DNA of 64,000 nucleotides from Ostrinia nubilalis (GCF_963855985.1 NC_087097.1:2761001-2825000); one strand, 5' to 3'. Counted from the first letter of the stretch, positions 9,198-20,999 are shown. Translations and numbers: made by a program. Notes: generated by a model from the letters alone, not told the origin.

Positions 9198-11975
9198 GTA
9201 GTAAATTAATTTAATGGATTTAATGACTTAGGTACTCTAATTTAGGGCACAACCTTAGACTAAAAACAAATACCCTGGACCGCAAAGAAAAAGGGTCGGC
9301 TAGAAAATCTTCAATATTTTCAAAAGTCCTAGCTCAATTTAAGTATTACTTTGGTTACTTTACACAAGGACTTACTCTAAATTGAGTCAAAAAACATCAC
9401 TAGAGTTTCACTTTGTCAACTGTCAAGACGTATGAAGAAAACTGAGCTAGTCTACTCGTAGATTTAGTATGATGTGCCTCATATTTTTGCGCTTACTCGG
9501 TCTCTAAATGTTAATTATAAGGCAGAAATTAATGACACAGAGATGTTTTATACTAATAGGTTAAAGCTTCAAGATCCTTGGCTCCAAGCCAAAATGGTAG
9601 CTGGTTGGTTCAAAATACGTAATATAAAGACGACAATTCATTAACACTCATTTCTCCATCTCGGCCGAATCAGGGAAAGAAATGGTGAATGTCGGATTAT
9701 CTGAATACTATAATAAAACTTGCTTTAACACTTTATTCCGGGAGAAAACGTAATAAATGAGTGCTTGGATCTGTATTGATTGTAATATTAGAAGATACTC
9801 AGTGGGTTTGGTCTTCACTACTGTTGTAAATGCGAAAGTAACTCCAATTTTGATCAATTTTTAATAGAGATAGATAGATTAGACCTAGAAGATTTTTTAG
9901 CCACAAAATTATAACATTAACTTTTTAAGTTGGGAACACATCATAAAGTGGGTACCTAGCTAGCATTAGAATAGCTTAGAATTGTTTGGAGAAGTAAATC
10001 TTGGACTACCAGATTGAAAAGTTTGAGTCTCTTACCAATAGACCTTCTGTGCCTTTCTGCATATTGAAAATGATAGCACTTCGTATAATTAAAAACGTAA
10101 AAGTTAATTTGTTCCGATTTAAACTGGTTCCGAGCTACAATCTGCGGTCAACTTTGTCGTTTTAATGGATGGCTAGACTGTATGACAAATTATTTTTACC
10201 GAATGTTTTACAAGGTTTATAATTATTAGACACTTTAAAACGTCATGTAATGTATTTTTTGTGAGTGACACTTAATTGCTTGTATTGAATTTCATTTAAA
10301 TTAGTTTCAGTTTTCAGTATACTTAAGTACCTTTATCACGACTGAATAGAATACAGAACATTGGTAAGTGATAGTGAATGAGTGAGTTTCGTAAACAACA
10401 CAAAGTAAACACTTTTGTTTTTCTTAAAGCTACATTAAAAAGATGCGAGACTAATAACCGCTATAGTGCTGCATATTTGAATGAAAATTATTAATTCTTC
10501 AGTAGTCTTTGCGTGAAGGGGTGAAAATATCCTCCTATTCAACTATTCAATCTCAAAAACATGATATTTATGTTTATTTACACATTTATTGATAATGTTT
10601 GACTCGATTGACTATTATTCTATTCAGAGACCATAAATACCAAGTCATCCTTCCCATCCCTTTCAATTATAGACTTTACAACCGCAACAGAACCTAAGGG
10701 CCATAAACAGTTCATTGGGGATCCTAGTTAACACCCAATATTGCCTAATAAATAATATCCTTCCATATTAATTTAATGTGGGATAGGTTTATCTGTCTGT
10801 TGTATCCATTAGATACATATCAGTTACAATTTAGTGGTTGATATTGAAGGGTTATTAGGCGTTTTACCTTCGAATATATCTTTTAAATGGCTCTATTCTC
10901 TGTAAATAACAAATTCATCATGTTGCAGAATGGGTCATCATAGGTCATGTTGCAGAAGCCTGTAATCGACAAACTATCTTTAATGTGAATGATTTTGTTA
11001 ATTATTTATGTCATCATATTTATCAAAAAGTAGCTAGTCCCTTATCTGTACAACTACTTAGTCAAGTTCTGGGGTTTGCTTTTATGAATTGCCTATTTTG
11101 TTTATTTTGAGGTACTCGTAGCTAGCGTGCCTTTTGTGACGCTATTTTAATTCTGAACAGATCTAATCTATAAGTACTAATAACGAAGTCCATAACGTAT
11201 GTTGTAAAGTTGAAAACTGTAAAAAAGTTTTTTGATTCACGTCTAAAAATATTACTTCTATGATTTTTTAGGTTAAATTAAAGTAATATACGATACTTGC
11301 CAAGACAAGCCAACCCTTTTAACTTACGAGCAGCGAACCACCACACAACTATCCTGCAATTTTAGTTCGAATCAGAATGGCGCGTTAGCTCAAGAGTTAC
11401 GAGGCAATAATTTTAAAGAGACGAGACGCAATTTCGGTGCGTGATAGAAGCTGCGATAATGTCGCTTACTACATTATGTCGTGATATACGTGGTGGTGTA
11501 TGACAAGAGCGTTTGGCAGAGCTACATTCTTTGTTCTAAAAATCGTTGAAAATGATGGCTTTTATCTGTTTTTTACATCAATTAACTCGCCGACTGAGGT
11601 TACTAATGCTTGTCTCCCGCTTCGCAGTGGAAAAAAGTAGGTAGATATTTTGTGATTATTTCATTGCGTTTCCCAAGATGGCTGTGCTAGATGAGCAGTA
11701 GTAAGAGGAAAGGATTAAGTGTTATGCAGTCTGTATACCAAACTGACCAAAAGACTTTCTATGTCTTGTCTGTACAAGTCGTTGACATAAATCTTTTGAA
11801 AAAAACCACCACACCAAGCTGTCGGGTTGTCGGTGCACTTGGTGTGTAGAGTCCTTTATAGTAGGTATACTTACAGATTACTTACCTATTACAGAATCAC
11901 ATTCCAAAAGTGACATTCGATAGCAATGAAAAAAAAATATTGCATCTGGCTTTATCATAATAAAAGTGAATAAAC
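9198..11975. other. No gene recognised
   Basis: 2.8 kb of AT-rich sequence with no long frame. Slightly GC-richer stretches at 11330-11700 have no recognisable protein or element signature. Confidence 0.6.
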
Positions 11976-11978
11976 TTA

Positions 11979-12084
11979 GGCTGAGTTACACCATCTTACT
12001 TAACCCTAACAAACGTCAAAAATCTATCAGAAAACACCGGTTATTTTTATAGTTACGGTTAAAGGAAGTTAGTGCAATTCAGCC
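11979..12084. mobile_element. PIF/Harbinger-like MITE, copy 2
   Basis: GGCTGAGTTACACC...GTGCAATTCAGCC with TTA on both sides (11976-11978, 12085-12087). Confidence 0.75.
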
Positions 12085-12119
12085 TTAGACTTGTTTGTTC
12101 TTGTGACTTAAACGTCCCC

Positions 12120-12380
12120 ACTATTTACACTACGACACTTGGACCAAAATTCCTCGGGTACACCGAAGATAGACGGCCCTCGGGTCGCTTGATATAGGGG
12201 GTCCTATATATCCTCGTGGCCAGCCAACTAGGACCCCCATGGTGGCCCATCACGCTCTTTTCACACCCTATTTGTACAGGCTAAGGAGGAGGGGATAGGT
12301 CTCAAGATACTGGTCCAGAACTCAAGGGTGCGGTGATGTGGGGCTCAAGAACGCGACTACCTATTCATGTTTAGTATTAG
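12120..12380. other. Unassigned GC-richer block
   Basis: Markedly richer in G+C than its surroundings (GGACCCCCATGGTGGCCC near 12232). Frames are short. Possibly an old LINE piece, not identified. Confidence 0.3.
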
Positions 12381-12387
12381 GGGAAGA

Positions 12388-13442
12388 TTAAACTATTAGG
12401 ACCAGATATCGCTTCTATTTTTGGAGACGACTGTACTGACGCTAACGATAATGTGTAGTTTACTTTAGATTGTTATGTTGTTATTTTATACTGTCGTTTG
12501 ATTGCTAAACTAGAATGACAGAAGTAGTTTAGGGTTAAAAGAGCTTTTTTTTAATCACAAATAAAACTATTTATTATTTACTCATTGAAACAAATAAAAA
12601 AGTTATCTATAGGAATGTAACCTATCTATCAATACCTTCCCAACAATCAAAGATAGACCTAGCCTACTGTTTGATTGCACTCTACACAAAAAAAAAATAC
12701 AAATTCGATAAACCACAATTCCATCAGATTAGAACAAAATAATAACAGTTTATTCTTTCTTCAGATATTATAAAATGAATGAAAATACAGCTTAAATATG
12801 GCAAACGTCTCACCGTGTGGCCACGCCGTGACCCTTTCAAAATTCTCAATTCCTTAGCACAATAAATTAGCAGCTCCACAAAATTGAGTCGCTTATTAAG
12901 GAATATTAACAAATAACCGTCTAAGGACGGTTGAATTGTAACAAATTCCCCGGCCTTAGCGACCGAGGCCTTTAATGGGGACTTGTCCCACCATTTGAAG
13001 GTTATATAATAATTTATCGTTAGAATAATCTTTGCTTTGACTTCAAAGAATTAGGAATGTCTTATTTCTAGAATGAAACAGTTAGATTTTTGTTCCACCC
13101 TTAAAATTAACTTACTATGTTGGAAGTGCGCTTAACAAAACTCTTGGCAATCTGAAAAAAGGCAGGTATTACCTAGGTCCTAGTGAAATATTTTTTTAAC
13201 ATAATAAGTTACATTAACAATCCACAACACCTCATCCCGTAGCCATTGTTTCCCACCGGGAAATTCCCGTATATTAAGTTTATTTGTTCATTTGCCATTA
13301 CCGTCAGATATTGTATTATGTAGTAAGTACCTACATTGATAGGTATTATTAATTCACAAATAAAAACATTTCAGAAGGCAACCAGTCAATGTTAAGTTTT
13401 GGAAAATAAGTTTCTATAAGTAGAGTGATCTAGGAATCACTT
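12388..13442. other. No gene recognised
   Basis: AT-rich; contains a perfect short hairpin AACCGTC-TAAG-GACGGTT at 12915-12932 without a following T-run. Nothing else supported. Confidence 0.6.
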
Positions 13443-13656
13443 TTCGTTTCAACTAAAAGATGTCTACTGCTTGACAAAGGCCTCCCTTTAGGATTTCAAC
13501 AACGACTGTTTCTGCGCTACCCGAATCCATGTGCTTTCCTCGACCATCACTACACATAATAGATCGTCGGTTCACCGGATGGGAGTCTTGCCCATACTGC
13601 CCACACCGGGTCGTTCGGTCCATGATCGCCACACAAGAACTTTTCTGCCCCAACCG
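13443..13656 (-). repeat. RTE LINE 3' fragment (family B)
   Basis: Diverged version of the last ~70 codons of the reverse transcriptase frame at 61215-62665, in the same strand sense, with a TTCGTTTC end. Confidence 0.8.
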
Positions 13657-13659
13657 AAT

Positions 13660-14908
13660 TGAGTTCTACTATTTCTAGTACCTAATTATCGTTAATACAA
13701 ACTCTTTGATGACGTTAACCCACTGAAATCTGCTCTCCCAAGGCATTTCAACCAGGATTGTATTGTAAAACTTTATTCACGATAGTGTGGAGGCAAATTC
13801 GGCTTTGTGCACGAATTTATTGTTATTTATTTACAGCTACAGATAAACCGAAAAGTTTTCGTTTGCACAGTAACTAGCACATCCAAGTATACATATCTGT
13901 GGGAAAATGACCTCTATTACAACTGCATAAGATGCTCAGTGTTATGCTTGAAATGCCATCATCAGTACTACAACAGTAATGTTACCATGCAATGGAAATG
14001 GGCACTTCTGTACTGTTTGAATTAGTACTTAAACTTTTACTTCTATACTCAAGAAATTAGTAGCAAAGCAGTAAAACAATAGATAATGAAATGTAAGAGA
14101 AAAAGTATTTTTAACTAAAACAAAAATACCTTAATAAAGCCAGAAAATACCCTGAATAAAAACTGACCTCTTAACCCTTAACAGAGCATTTAGGTATTAT
14201 GTGGGCTGAGTGTGAGTGTGATTTTAGTTTTTGAACGTTTCCCGCTAGGGACGCTGTACGTAAGCGCGTTTGATGAAAACACACTAGGCCCTCTGTATTA
14301 CCCTGGCCGTTACATGAAAACTTTTCTCTATAGGTACTTGCCTTAAAAATTGGAATATCATCCGCTAATGACTTTAACAATGCGGTCTGGGTGGAAACAG
14401 CTAATCCCCATAGTACATTATCCATAATTTTGCTTAATTTTTCATTAAACTCTGTCGAGTGGGCGTCATTTGTCAGGTGACAACTGACAATCGGCCATTA
14501 AATCAATGGCACGACCCATTGTTTCGGTTCGACTTTAAAACAAATTGCCAAATAGGCCGAGGGCCAGTTATGGCCAACTAATTTTAATCGGTAATTACTC
14601 TCTACTAAAACAATCTTATTTACAGTAAAGTTCATAAAATCAAAGTAAAAGCAAGATCTTTATGTAAAAATCATATTCTTGCAGTATGAATTAACTGTCA
14701 GAGCAAATACTTAGGTAAGCTCGTAAAAAAAATGATTTTGCTGTAGAAGAAATGACTCAGTAAATTAGTTGCTAAGTTGGATAAAAGATTGTTTATTGAT
14801 AAGATCTAAGAGCTCTAACATTAACTTACTCCTAGAATGGTCCTTTCTCTTTTTGTTAGTTCTTATGTGAACTAAGGCCTATAAACGTAAGTTAGGTAGG
14901 TAGCACAC
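13660..14908. other. No gene recognised
   Basis: AT-rich sequence with scattered short frames and no recognised motif. Confidence 0.6.
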
Positions 14909-14911
14909 TTA

Positions 14912-15029
14912 GGCTGGGTTGCACCATCTTACATTAACTTTGACAAACGTCAAAAATCTGTCAAACTTCATACAACATACACCGGTTATCGTTAAAGTCA
15001 CGCTTAAAATAGGGTGGTGCAACTCAGCC
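14912..15029. mobile_element. PIF/Harbinger-like MITE, copy 3
   Basis: GGCTGGGTTGCACC...GGTGCAACTCAGCC with TTA on both sides (14909-14911, 15030-15032). Confidence 0.8.
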
Positions 15030-15291
15030 TTAGGGTGGATTTGACCAAACAAGAGTAAATATTAATCTAGAATAAATCGTCAGTTTTGACATAATATTTC
15101 CCATACTGAAACTGTCAATGTGCTAGTTATACCAGGAGTTATTCTCGGATAGAAGTTTAGCCGAATCGGGCCTAAGTATATTTGACACATTAGCGGGTAA
15201 ACTAAATTTAAAAAATCTTAATTTTGTAAACAAAGACATTTACTAAATATTAAACCTTTGTTACACAAACAATTTATAAAGTTATTCCAAC

Positions 15292-15376
15292 GATCGCCAG
15301 ATCCAAGACTACGTTCCCCTTATAGCCAGCGATTGCGGCGAAAAATGTTTGGGTGAAGCCGCGGAATGGAACCCCG
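15292..15376 (+). repeat. GATCGCCAG repeat, unit 1 (partial)
   Basis: Contains GATCGCCAGATCC, GCGATTGCGGCGAAAAATG and TGAAGCCGCGGAATGGA, matching units 2 and 3 closely. It stops where a TCCGGC-type hAT sequence begins. Confidence 0.85.
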
Positions 15377-15480
15377 GACGGGGTTGCCAGGTGTCCGGTT
15401 TGGCTTTTTACGGACTTGTCCGGCCAAATATTCTCTTGTCCGGCCTATCTATCTATTTGTTAGGCTTTTTATGTGGCTGT
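15377..15480 (+). repeat. Partial hAT-type element (TCCGGC family)
   Basis: GGGTTGCCAGGTGTCCGG and internal TTGTCCGGCC match the element at 3485-3721; the right end is not recognisable. Confidence 0.6.
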
Positions 15481-15587
15481 CGCGCCAGTCGAAAGTCGAG
15501 TCACATAGTGATGAGGATGTTAGGCTACCGATTCACCGATTTGAAGATAAGATGTACTCACTCATGACCTATGATACTAATTTCACC

Positions 15588-15872
15588 ATGAATAACGTCA
15601 AATAAACAATCTCTAAAACAATAATAATGATCGCCAGATCAAAGACTACGTTCCCCTAATAGCCAGCGATTGCGGCGAAAAATGTTTGGGTGAAGCCGCG
15701 GAATGGAGCCCAGACCGACAGGTATAATTATGGCCGCCGCTCATTGCCAGGGAACACAAATTCATTTATTCAATCCGCTTTTGCCAGTTTTCACTTGGAA
15801 ATAGTGGTCATTTTTCATTGAGGTAAAGAATGATACTTTTTATTTTTAGTTGTGCTAAAAATGGAGATGTAA
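15588..15872 (+). repeat. GATCGCCAG repeat, unit 2
   Basis: Runs from ATGAATAACGTCAAATAAAC to about TTGTGCTAAAAATGG. Lies 516 bp before unit 3 and is near-identical over the central GC-rich 150 bp. Lacks the GCGAAAGG string of unit 3 near 16298. Confidence 0.85.
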
Positions 15873-15932
15873 AATTTGAAGAAAGACGTTAGTTACTATT
15901 TTGTTGAATATTAGCGGCCCGCCCCGGTACGC

Positions 15933-16014
15933 AGGGGTAAATATAGGAATCTCAACAAAAAAAAATCAGAAAAAGGGGTAAATATAGGAATCTCAACAAA
16001 AAAAAATCAGAAAA
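15933..16014 (+). repeat. 41 bp direct repeat, two copies
   Basis: AGGGGTAAATATAGGAATCT starts both units (15933 and 15974); the units look identical and end in A-rich runs. Confidence 0.9.
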
Positions 16015-16103
16015 AAATTGATTTTAATGGTGAAAGATTCCAAATCGGTCCAGTAGTTTTTGAGATTATTTTTAAGATAATGCACACTAATGTGACACTA
16101 AAT

Positions 16104-16357
16104 ATGAATAACGTTCAATAAACACTCTATAAAATAATAATAATGATCGCCAGATCCAAGACTACGTTCCCCTAATAGCCAGCGATTGCGGCGAAAAATG
16201 TTTGGGTGAAGCCGCGGAATGGAGCCCAGACCGACAGGTATAATTATGGCCGCCGCTCATTGCCAGGGAACACAAATTCATTTATTCAATCCGCTTTGCG
16301 AAAGGTTTTGCCAGTTTTCACTTGGAAATAGTGGTCATTTTTCATTGAGGAAGAGGA
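16104..16357 (+). repeat. GATCGCCAG repeat, unit 3 (left part, interrupted)
   Basis: Same order as unit 2 up to TTTTTCATTGAGG, where the LTR retrotransposon begins. The missing remainder (TATTATTTTTAGTTGTGC) resumes at 21001, right after the element. Confidence 0.9.
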
Positions 16358-16483
16358 TGAAGTATACGAGAGAAAGGAAACACGTCTATTGTGTGCACGG
16401 TTTATTTTAGACTGGCGTTACATTTCGGGTCTTACACTTTTTAACTGACAACTAGTTATCTTAAACTACCTACATACACTACA
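16358..16483 (-). repeat. 3' LTR
   Basis: Direct copy of 20874-20999. On the minus strand it runs TGTAGTGTATGTAGG...CGTATACTTCA and carries an AATAAA signal. Confidence 0.95.
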
Positions 16484-16608
16484 ATCCTTCACCCTTATTT
16501 ATCGTTAATTAACATTTTTTTACGAACTAAATTTATAACTACATTTCTATGTACGTACGTACGAATAAGTTACCTTAATAATAATGATAAGTATACAAAC
16601 AATAAAAA

Positions 16609-19600
16609 CTACAATTTATATTTTGGAGGGTTGAGCCTACACTGTCGTATCGGTCGGGACTGGGGCGGCTCGGGCGCAGGCGGGCTGGGCGCGGACGCGG
16701 CGCCGCCGGCGCTCGGCTCGCGCTCGTTGCTGGGCGGTTGGGTGGTGCTGGTGGTTCCCGCTGGTTCTTGGCTTGGCGGGCGCGTCTCCTCTGGACCGGC
16801 TTCATTCATAGTGGTACTGGGAATAGATAGCCTGTTCTCATCCTGTTTATCTGACAGGGGTGAGTTAGGACAAATGAGTGAACTCCTTGACCTACGTTTG
16901 AGCTGATCAATATGTCTATGGTTCTCTCTCCCTAACCCATCTAGTACCTTATAGTCGGTACCTCCTATTTTCTGCGATACCTCCCCTGGTAACCATCGCG
17001 TCGTACCTTGATAGTTCCTATACCATACTTCCTCCCCCGCGTGCAATTCTCGATTATCTCCTGGCTGTCCCCTACTCTCTGCCTGACGCGCCTGCACTAT
17101 ACTGACTCTGTTCTCGACGTTAGGTCTTAGGATATCTAATTTGGTCCGGAGTCGCCTACCTAACATGAGCGCCGCAGGACTTTCTCCTGTGGTGCAGTGT
17201 TCCGTGTTACGGTAGTGTAATAAGAAAGTATTCAAAAATAAGTGAACGTCGAGATTTAGTCTTATCGCCTTCTTAATAACTTTTTTAATCGTGCGAACCG
17301 CATTCTCGGCCGCACCGTTCGAAGCCGGGTGATAGGGGGCAGTAAAAAAATGAGCGATACCACAACCTCGCAAAAATTCTGAAAATTCTTTGCTTGTAAA
17401 AGGGGGCCCATTGTCCGAAACTAACTGTTTGGGAAGTCCCCATCGCGCGAATAACTCCGAAAGTTTATGAATAGTACTCGTAGCCGCAGTGCTCGGTACC
17501 TGGAACACTTCTAGCCATTTGGTTTTAGCATCTATAATTACTAGGTAGGTTTTATTAAAAATAGGTCCCAAAAAGTCTACGTGCAACCGCGACCACGGAG
17601 CGGCGGGCCAGGGCCAGGGGCTGGGCGCGTGGCGCGGCGGCGCGTCCGCCTCCGCCGCGCACGCCGGGCACGCGCGGCACAGCGCCTCCACCGCCTCGTC
17701 GATCCCCGGCCACCAGACGTAACTTCGAGCTGTCGCTTTTGTTTTTACTATTCCCATGTGGGATTCGTGTAATTGTAATAATACTTTACTCCTACAATTT
17801 TCAGGTATGACTACCCTGTGACCCCACATTATACAACCTAATTCCTCATAAATCTCATTTCTGCGATTAAAATATGGTTGTAAGTTTTTAATCTCGGAAT
17901 TACTAGGCCAGCCGTCTCTTATGTAACTGAGTACCCGACCTAACATAGCATCGCGCTGCGTTTGTTTTTTCAACTCATTATAATCTAGTAACATCTCATT
18001 TTGCGCAAAATGTAAATATGTTTGTTCAGGTAATTCCAAGCAATCGCTCGTATTGGGTAATTTTAATGAAACGGGGAGCCGAGACAGGCCATCTGCTCCA
18101 TTGTCTTTAGAGCTAACAAATTCTATGTCGTATGTATAAGCCGCTAATTTAATCGCCCAACGCTGTAACCGGCTTGCCGCCATTTGCGGTATGCCATTTT
18201 TAGGGCCGAATATACTGACCAAGGGTTTGTGATCGGTTCGTAAAACAAATCGTCTACCGTATAAATACTGATGCAACTTTCCTAAACAAAACACAATCGC
18301 AAGCGCCTCGCGATCTATTTGCGAATAATTTTTCTCTGCGTCAGTGAGCGCGCGGGACACATAGATAACGGGCCGCTCCCGCCCCGCGCCCGCGCCCCCC
18401 GCCCCGCCATCAGCTGTGCTCGCAGACCGCTGCGTCAGCACGCCGCCTATGCCGCGGGCGCTTGCATCGCATGTTAAATATAAAGGCTGTTCCGGGTCAT
18501 AATGAGTTAAAACTTCAGCACTGCTTAAAATTGACTTAATATGTAAAAATGATATTTCTTGTTCTTTGTTCCATCTCCATGGCACATTTTTTTTTAGTAG
18601 TGTGTACAGAGGTGCTAGAACAAAGCTAAGATTTTTAACGAACTTCGCATAAAAATTAACTAAACCTAAAAAGGATCGTAATTCTGAAACATCTCGGGGA
18701 CGAGGGATTTTTTTAATAGCTTCTACTTTTTCAGGATCTACTTTTATTCCCTCTTTTGAAATTAAGTATCCCAAGTATTTAACCTCATCTACCATGAATG
18801 AGCATTTACTTCTTTTTAACCTCATTCCATGACTATGTAACCTTTGAAGTACTTTACTCAGAGTAGCCAAATGTTCCCTGTCCCCTCCCCCTGTCGCAAT
18901 TATTACGTCATCTAAAAATATTTCTACGTTCGGAATATCTCCTAGAAGGTTATACATAATGCGCTGAAAAATTCCCGGGCTTGAAGATAAGCCATAAACT
19001 AGCCTATTGTATTTGAATAGCCCCCTGTGTGTGTTGATTACAGTGAGTTCATTCGAGCTATCTAACTCAACCTGATTGTAGGCTTGGGAGAGGTCAATTT
19101 TGGAAAACATTTTCGCCCCTTTGAGACCAACCAGGAGGTCCTCGATACGCGGTAAGGGGAACCTATCAACCAACAAAACTGGATTTAATGTTATTTTGTA
19201 ATCAGCACAAATTCGGAGTCCACCATCCGCCTTCCTCACCGGTACTAAAGGCGTGGCCCAGTCCGAGTGGTCCACGGGCTCGATGACGCCCGCCGCCAGC
19301 ATCTGGTCCAGCTCGGCGTCCACGCGCGCCCGCAGCGCGTAGGGCAGCGCGCGCGGCCGGCAGAACACCGGCGCCGCGCCCGAGCGCACGCGCAGCGTCG
19401 CCTTGCACCCGGTGAACCGACCCAGTCCCTCCTCGAATAACTCCTTATACCTATCGAGTAACGATGACAAACTATTATTATTACTGTCTTTAATACAATT
19501 GTTATTCGAAACCTGATATTTATGAAACGGTGGAATGGAGATATTTAATTCGCTAAGCCAATATCGCCCTAATAGGGACGTCGTCCCTCCTTTTATTACA

Positions 19601-20805
19601 AATAATTCTAATCTTTTACAAACATTATTATATTTAACTTGCGGTTTGATAGTACCTAACGGTTTAATCTTACTGCCATCGTAGAACTTGAGTATGGTTT
19701 TACATGGTTCTATAGGATTAATCTTGAAATATTTATGGTATGTAATTTCACTTATACACGATATGGCTGATCCCGTATCGACTTCCATCACTATATTGTG
19801 TCCATCAATAAGTAAAGACAGGCTCACCGGTTTATATCCGTTCAAGTTCAGCTGGAATAATTCCTCTTCTGCTTGCGTCAGCCGCTCATCCGCGGCGTCC
19901 TCACCGGCAGAGTCCTCGGTGAATTCCGTTACGTGATGCATCCCTCGCTTGAAATCGCCCTGGCTACCCCGCTCCGGGCACACCCGCCGCAAATGCCCGC
20001 GACGCCGACATCTACTGCAGATGAATTCCTTGTAACGGCAATTTTCGTGGCGATGGTCTTGTCCGCCACATGCGCCGCACGCCGCATCCGACGGGCCTCC
20101 GCGTGCCGCCGGCCCCGGTGGTTGCGCGCGCCACCCCGCTCCGCGCCACGTGTCCGACGGGCCCCCGTGCGCCGGCGCTGCCGGTGGCGGTGCGCGCCAC
20201 CCCGCTTTCCCGCCGCGCCCACGCGAGAATGACCTCATCGCGTGCACCTCGGCCGCCGTTGACATCCCTGCCGCCTTATTCCCAAATTCCACCACGGCTG
20301 CGTCTCTCTCCGCCGCTTCTAATGCCGATGCCAATTTTACCGCTCCTTGGTATTTTAAATCGTCCTCCGCGAACAGGCGTTGTCGAATAATGTCACTGCG
20401 TAATCCACATACGAACTGATCTCGTAAATTGTCCTCTAGGCTGGCCGAAAAATCGCAAAATCTTGATAACTTCTTCAGTTCTGATACGTACTGCGCAACG
20501 GATTCTTCATCTTTTTGCCTCCTTTGTCTAAAGCGATATCTTTCCGCCATGACAGATGGTTTCGGTTGTAAATGTTCACGCAATAATTTCACTATTTCTT
20601 CATATGTTTTCTGAGCCGGTTTTTCTGGGCTGGTTAGATTACTCAGGAGCTCATAGGTTTCGTCCCCCATGACCGCAATTAACGTTGGCCGCCACATGGT
20701 TTTGTCGACCTTGTTGACCTCTAAATACATCTCTAACCGCTCCACGTACAAAGTCCAATTACCACCGTCGACTTTAAATTCGCCGATTTTGCCGATTGAC
20801 GCCAT
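16609..20805 (-). CDS. Gag-Pol polyprotein of Ty3/gypsy retrotransposon
   Basis: Single 1398-residue frame. Gag covers about residues 1-280 and ends in two CCHC zinc knuckles (C243/C246/H251/C256 and C263/C266/H271/C276). Protease has DTG at 343-345. Reverse transcriptase spans about 450-740 with D571 and FLDD at 630-633 (Phe in place of the usual Tyr). RNase H has D780, E833 and D858. Integrase shows H1013/H1016/C1046/C1049 and the DDE set D1077, D1131, E1167 with D-35-E spacing. It copies element RNA and inserts the cDNA. The layout and sequence resemble the K02A2.6-like gypsy proteins common in arthropods. GC- and Ala/Pro-rich linkers near 200-240, 790-810 and 1050-1070 contrast with the AT-rich body. 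No stops or frameshifts, so it may still be active. The start ATG lies 68 bp inside the 5' LTR. Confidence 0.95.
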   Translation of the reverse strand: MASIGKIGEFKVDGGNWTLYVERLEMYLEVNKVDKTMWRPTLIAVMGDETYELLSNLTSPEKPAQKTYEEIVKLLREHLQPKPSVMAERYRFRQRRQKDEESVAQYVSELKKLSRFCDFSASLEDNLRDQFVCGLRSDIIRQRLFAEDDLKYQGAVKLASALEAAERDAAVVEFGNKAAGMSTAAEVHAMRSFSRGRGGKAGWRAPPPAAPAHGGPSDTWRGAGWRAQPPGPAARGGPSDAACGACGGQDHRHENCRYKEFICSRCRRRGHLRRVCPERGSQGDFKRGMHHVTEFTEDSAGEDAADERLTQAEEELFQLNLNGYKPVSLSLLIDGHNIVMEVDTGSAISCISEITYHKYFKINPIEPCKTILKFYDGSKIKPLGTIKPQVKYNNVCKRLELFVIKGGTTSLLGRYWLSELNISIPPFHKYQVSNNNCIKDSNNNSLSSLLDRYKELFEEGLGRFTGCKATLRVRSGAAPVFCRPRALPYALRARVDAELDQMLAAGVIEPVDHSDWATPLVPVRKADGGLRICADYKITLNPVLLVDRFPLPRIEDLLVGLKGAKMFSKIDLSQAYNQVELDSSNELTVINTHRGLFKYNRLVYGLSSSPGIFQRIMYNLLGDIPNVEIFLDDVIIATGGGDREHLATLSKVLQRLHSHGMRLKRSKCSFMVDEVKYLGYLISKEGIKVDPEKVEAIKKIPRPRDVSELRSFLGLVNFYAKFVKNLSFVLAPLYTLLKKNVPWRWNKEQEISFLHIKSILSSAEVLTHYDPEQPLYLTCDASARGIGGVLTQRSASTADGGAGGAGAGRERPVIYVSRALTDAEKNYSQIDREALAIVFCLGKLHQYLYGRRFVLRTDHKPLVSIFGPKNGIPQMAASRLQRWAIKLAAYTYDIEFVSSKDNGADGLSRLPVSLKLPNTSDCLELPEQTYLHFAQNEMLLDYNELKKQTQRDAMLGRVLSYIRDGWPSNSEIKNLQPYFNRRNEIYEELGCIMWGHRVVIPENCRSKVLLQLHESHMGIVKTKATARSYVWWPGIDEAVEALCRACPACAAEADAPPRHAPSPWPWPAAPWSRLHVDFLGPIFNKTYLVIIDAKTKWLEVFQVPSTAATSTIHKLSELFARWGLPKQLVSDNGPPFTSKEFSEFLRGCGIAHFFTAPYHPASNGAAENAVRTIKKVIKKAIRLNLDVHLFLNTFLLHYRNTEHCTTGESPAALMLGRRLRTKLDILRPNVENRVSIVQARQAESRGQPGDNRELHAGEEVWYRNYQGTTRWLPGEVSQKIGGTDYKVLDGLGRENHRHIDQLKRRSRSSLICPNSPLSDKQDENRLSIPSTTMNEAGPEETRPPSQEPAGTTSTTQPPSNEREPSAGGAASAPSPPAPEPPQSRPIRQCRLNPPKYKL

Positions 20806-20873
20806 TCCGACAGAACTAAATCTTGCACCGACACCGATAATAATTATTAATATTTAAAATCCTCGTTCGCCAC

Positions 20874-20999
20874 TGAAGTATACGAGAGAAAGGAAACACG
20901 TCTATTGTGTGCACGGTTTATTTTAGACTGGCGTTACATTTCGGGTCTTACACTTTTTAACTGACAACTAGTTATCTTAAACTACCTACATACACTACA
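20874..20999 (-). repeat. 5' LTR
   Basis: 126 bp, no difference from the 3' LTR seen by eye; the candidate primer-binding site abuts it at 20873. Confidence 0.95.

Larger units (their letters stand above)
16358..20999 (-). mobile_element. Ty3/gypsy LTR retrotransposon, apparently complete
   Basis: 4642 bp element with two 126 bp LTRs that appear identical, one gag-pol frame, a purine-rich tract (GGGTGAAGGAT on the minus strand) beside the 3' LTR at 16484, and a candidate primer-binding site (GTGGCGAACGAGG on the minus strand) beside the 5' LTR at 20861-20873. LTRs begin TG and end CA on the element strand. Flanking bases (GAGGA left, ATATT right) do not form an exact 5 bp target duplication, although the flanks rejoin into a known repeat unit. 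No env frame. Confidence 0.95.

Noticed and set aside
19873..20390. Several long plus-strand frames over the gag region
   Set aside because: Antisense shadows of the GC-rich gag part of the LTR element.
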